DNA of 64,000 nt. Source: Rhodospirillales bacterium. Lineage in GTDB: Bacteria > Pseudomonadota > Alphaproteobacteria > Micavibrionales > Micavibrionaceae. The translations under genes were made by a program, and so were the position numbers. The stretch spans positions 1,798,001 through 1,862,000 of the forward strand of contig CP060238.1 of NCBI GenBank assembly GCA_023898765.1. The letters run 5' to 3'. A model generated the notes under the pieces. That model ran no database searches. It had not been told where the DNA came from and saw only the letters and a list, made by a program, of their open reading frames with translations. Of the stretch, positions 61,504 through 64,000 are shown in pieces (position 1 is the stretch's first letter; every line of letters begins with the position of its first letter).

Positions 61504-62211
61504 ATGAGCGATTCAACGCCGAAAACAGATGCGCCGGTCATAACCGCCCAGGAAGTCGTGGACTTTCTACGCGCCCACCCGAAATTCCTGCAGGAAAACC
61601 CGCAGGTCTGCGATTTTCTGATCCCGCCCAAAAACAGCAATGGAAAAAACGTGGCGGATTTCCAGTCCTTCCTGATCGACCGCCTGAAATCGGACAAGAA
61701 AGATGTGCTGGAAACTACCAGGGAAATCGTGGAAAACGCCCGCTCCAACATGAACAACCAGCAGCGAATCCACGAAACCGTCCTGCGCCTTCTGGACGCC
61801 CGGAATTTTGACGAATTCATCCATATCACGACCATGGATCTTTCGGCCATGCTCGACACCGATATCTCGGCCCTTCTGGTTGAATCGAACGGACATGACA
61901 TCCCCCACATTTCCACCAACGGAATCCGCATCCTTCCGGAAGGAACGGTCGATAAATGGATGCAAGGCAAAAATATCCTGCTGCAATCGAATATCAGCGG
62001 CATCGAAGCCATTTATGGCGGCGGGGCGAATCTTGTGCAATCCCAGGCCCTTCTGCGCATCGATATTTCAAGGGACACGCCGCCCGCCCTTCTGGTCTTC
62101 GGCAGCCGCGACCCCCTCATGTTTCAGGACGGGCAGGGCACGGAAATGGTCATGTTCCTCGCCCGCGCCTTTGAACGGATTTTCAGGTCATGGCTGACAC
62201 TGCCGAAATAA
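61504..62211 (+). CDS. DUF484 family protein
   Basis: 235 residues. The N-terminal VVDFLRAHPKFLQENP is the family hallmark; a coiled-coil (SDKKDVLETTREIVENAR) leads to a GAF-like domain (DTDISALLVESNG, ALLRIDISR). Its conserved partner is xerC, which overlaps it by 22 bases. The biological role is unknown, though the link to recombinase genes is constant. Confidence 0.9.
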   Translation: MSDSTPKTDAPVITAQEVVDFLRAHPKFLQENPQVCDFLIPPKNSNGKNVADFQSFLIDRLKSDKKDVLETTREIVENARSNMNNQQRIHETVLRLLDARNFDEFIHITTMDLSAMLDTDISALLVESNGHDIPHISTNGIRILPEGTVDKWMQGKNILLQSNISGIEAIYGGGANLVQSQALLRIDISRDTPPALLVFGSRDPLMFQDGQGTEMVMFLARAFERIFRSWLTLPK

Positions 62212-63134
62212 AACCGGACCTTTCCGCCCTCTGCGCCCCCGACCTTGCCAAAATCCTGCAGGACTGGCACAGATGGCTCAAAATCGAAAAGAACCTCTCC
62301 CCCCATACGCTAAGAGCTTACCAGCGCGATGTCTCACAATTTCTGACTTTCCTCGCCCGGCATGACGGCAGGGCCCTTTCGATTGACGCCCTCTCCGGCT
62401 CTTCCCTTGCGGATTTCAGGGCATGGATGTCGCGGCAGGCCATTGACGGCGCATCCAGCGCTTCGCGCGCCCGCGCGCTCTCCGGCGTTAAAAACTTCAT
62501 CGGCTGGATGGACAGGCAGGGCATCGCCCACAACGCCTCCATCGGAAATGTGCGCAGCCCCAAGCAGCCCCGCAAACTCCCCCGCCCGCTCGAAGAAATT
62601 CAGGCCTTCCGGCTGCTGGAAAACATGCCGGACGATACATGGACCGAACGCCGCGACAAGGCCCTGTTCACGCTCCTTTACGGCTGCGGCCTGCGCATCG
62701 ACGAAGCGCTGACCTTAAATATCGAAGACCTGCCCCGCGACGGATTTTTGCGCGTCACCGGAAAAGGAAACAAGGAACGTCAGGTTCCTGTCCTGTCCCA
62801 GATCGAGCCCGTCCTTGAAAATTACCGTAAAAGCTGCCCTTACCCGGAAGAGCCGGCCCGCGCCTTTTTCCTGGGGGCAAAAGGAAAACGCCTGAATCAG
62901 GGCGTGGCCCAAAAGACCATGCGGGATTTGCGCAAAACGCTCAACCTGCCGGAGACGGCTACACCGCACGCCCTGCGTCACAGCTTCGCCACGCATCTTC
63001 TCCAAAACGGAGCAAATTTACGGGAAATTCAGGAACTCCTCGGCCATGCCTCCCTCAAATCGACCCAGCGTTACACGGATGTGAATGACGCAAAGCTGAT
63101 GGAGGTTTACAGGAAATGCCATCCGAGAGGGTAA
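62190..63134 (+). CDS. xerC: Tyrosine recombinase XerC
   Basis: 314 residues. N-terminal SAM-like core-binding domain (KNLSPHTLRAYQRDVSQFL), and a catalytic domain with Arg in YGCGLRIDEALTL, Lys in VTGKGNKERQVPV, HALRHSFATHLL, His in LGHASLKSTQRYT and the nucleophile Tyr in the same stretch. It resolves chromosome dimers at dif with XerD. No dif site was searched for by computation and none was noticed. Confidence 0.94.
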   Translation: MADTAEIKPDLSALCAPDLAKILQDWHRWLKIEKNLSPHTLRAYQRDVSQFLTFLARHDGRALSIDALSGSSLADFRAWMSRQAIDGASSASRARALSGVKNFIGWMDRQGIAHNASIGNVRSPKQPRKLPRPLEEIQAFRLLENMPDDTWTERRDKALFTLLYGCGLRIDEALTLNIEDLPRDGFLRVTGKGNKERQVPVLSQIEPVLENYRKSCPYPEEPARAFFLGAKGKRLNQGVAQKTMRDLRKTLNLPETATPHALRHSFATHLLQNGANLREIQELLGHASLKSTQRYTDVNDAKLMEVYRKCHPRG

Positions 63135-63229
63135 ACGCCCCCGGCGGCGTAAGACATAAAAAAGCTTGCGGCCGCTTTTGAGTGATGTTATGTGAAAGAA
63201 TTATCGTTGTAATTTTTAAGGTACAAAAC

Positions 63230-63715
63230 ATGCGAGATCCGCGTCTGCCCCAATTTCCGACCGTGTTTGAAGCAGAATTGGAAAGATTGTATAACGAATG
63301 CCGTGGTGAGAAAGAGCACTCTTACCTGTTTGTAACATTACCGGTCCGGCAGAGGCCGGACGAAAACAATAGTGACTGTAAATTCCATTCTGTTCGCTTG
63401 AAAGATGATCCTTTAGGGGCCTTATCTCTGCTCAGGCACCGGAACAGGACTGTTATCGTTGCCCTTGATCTTCTTGATCCTGATGGATTCGAAGGGCAGT
63501 GGCCTTACAAGGCCGGTCAGATAACGAACGTCAGCATTCTAAGACAATACCCCGTTATAAATATCGCGGACCAATCACATATAAAGCCCGCCATGGCGAA
63601 AAAGGCGACAGGCCAAAGATACACGCCGCCGCCTTATATTCGGGCTGTCGTTTCTTCCCAGAGAGCCTCTACATGTGAATCGGGCGGCCATCAACGGCCA
63701 AAGCCGCTTCCTTGA
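63230..63715 (+). CDS. Protein of unknown function
   Basis: 161 residues from MRDPRLPQF, with AAGG eight bases upstream; a longer frame from 63182 is not favoured. AT-rich relative to xerC. Not recognised; soluble, with two Cys in the first third (YNECRGEK, SDCKFH) and one near the end. Its 3' end overlaps the lpd gene by 47 bases. Confidence 0.5.
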   Translation: MRDPRLPQFPTVFEAELERLYNECRGEKEHSYLFVTLPVRQRPDENNSDCKFHSVRLKDDPLGALSLLRHRNRTVIVALDLLDPDGFEGQWPYKAGQITNVSILRQYPVINIADQSHIKPAMAKKATGQRYTPPPYIRAVVSSQRASTCESGGHQRPKPLP

Positions 63716-64000
63716 TCACTTCTTCCAGAGTCGGGTGCGCATGACAGGTGCGAGCGATATCTTCGGCGGACGTGCCGAACTCCATCCCCAGCACGACTTC
63801 GCCGATTAAGGTCCCGGCTTCAGGGCCAATGATATGAGCGCCCAAAACGCGGTCCGTTTCGGCATGCGCCAGAATTTTGACAAACCCGTCCGTGCACCCC
63901 ATCGCCCGCGCCCGCCCGTTCGCCATGAAAGGAAATTTCCCGGCTTTATAGGGCACGCCGTCTTCCTTGAGCTGTTCTTCCGTCCGGCCGACGCAGGCCA
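63669..64000 (-). CDS. lpd: Dihydrolipoyl dehydrogenase, C-terminal part
   Basis: Partial: the gene runs off the right end. The last ~110 residues show KAGKFPFMANGRARAM, VLGAHIIGPEAGTLIGEVVL and the active-site His-Glu pair in CHAHPTLEEVIKEAALA. That is the dimerisation domain of the E3 flavoprotein that reoxidises lipoamide in 2-oxoacid dehydrogenase complexes. Frame is open to the window edge. Confidence 0.93.
   Translation of the reverse strand, partial: ACVGRTEEQLKEDGVPYKAGKFPFMANGRARAMGCTDGFVKILAHAETDRVLGAHIIGPEAGTLIGEVVLGMEFGTSAEDIARTCHAHPTLEEVIKEAALAVDGRPIHM

Overview
The window is a gene-dense, mid-GC chromosomal segment from an alphaproteobacterium. Supporting signs are the class I (archaeal-type) lysyl-tRNA synthetase, the rdgB/hemW and rph-hrcA-grpE-dnaK-dnaJ-dapB neighbourhood, an F1-only ATP synthase operon (atpH-A-G-D-C), a DUF484-xerC pair and a bactofilin. 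Several lineage-specific secreted proteins would fit a Micavibrio-like or other deep alphaproteobacterial lineage, but the genus is not established. No CRISPR array, prophage, transposase or rRNA operon is visible.

Layout: 1-2.9 kb, a Rap1a/Tai-like secreted protein, a stand-alone C-terminal domain of a SUV3/MgpS-type helicase and a secreted protein. 2.8-14.6 kb, heme chaperone and nucleotide sanitation genes (hemW, rdgB, rph), then the heat-shock block (hrcA, secreted protein, grpE, dnaK, dnaJ), interrupted by an opposite-strand gene and by an AT-rich reductase-like gene; a thioesterase, dapB and ogt follow. 14.6-19.6 kb, nth, bactofilin, uvrC and tRNA-Leu(UAA). 19.6-29.6 kb, an accessory-looking block of unknown proteins beside the tRNA, then a CinA-like protein, map, radC, a protein with an HEXXGH motif, and purB. 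29.7-37 kb, cyclophilin, a GH13 glucosidase, small envelope proteins and a cold-shock protein. 37-46.3 kb, uvrB with two coupled unknown genes, an HPt-like/response-regulator pair, a KamA-like radical SAM protein, lysS and two tandem pilin-like paralogues. 46.3-51.7 kb, a DinG-like helicase, pabB, pabC and a secreted protein. 51.7-57 kb, the F1-ATPase operon with a small extra ORF. 57-64 kb, a spermidine-synthase-like membrane protein broken by an in-frame TAG, then priA, fsa, DUF484, xerC, an unknown gene and the 3' end of lpd.

The housekeeping content is DNA repair (nth, uvrC, uvrB, ogt, radC, DinG-like, priA), protein quality control (hrcA, grpE, dnaK, dnaJ, map, cyclophilin), folate (pabB/pabC) and energy (F1). 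Points that merit most attention are the probable ATT start of pabB, the in-frame TAG at 58395, the HEXXGH protein, the covarying inverted-repeat family at 15.27 and 19.42 kb, the palindromes at 10.73 and 21.3 kb, the structured leader before purB, the orphan helicase C-terminal domain and the internally duplicated 515-residue protein beside tRNA-Leu. All functions are by motif recognition; no search was run.
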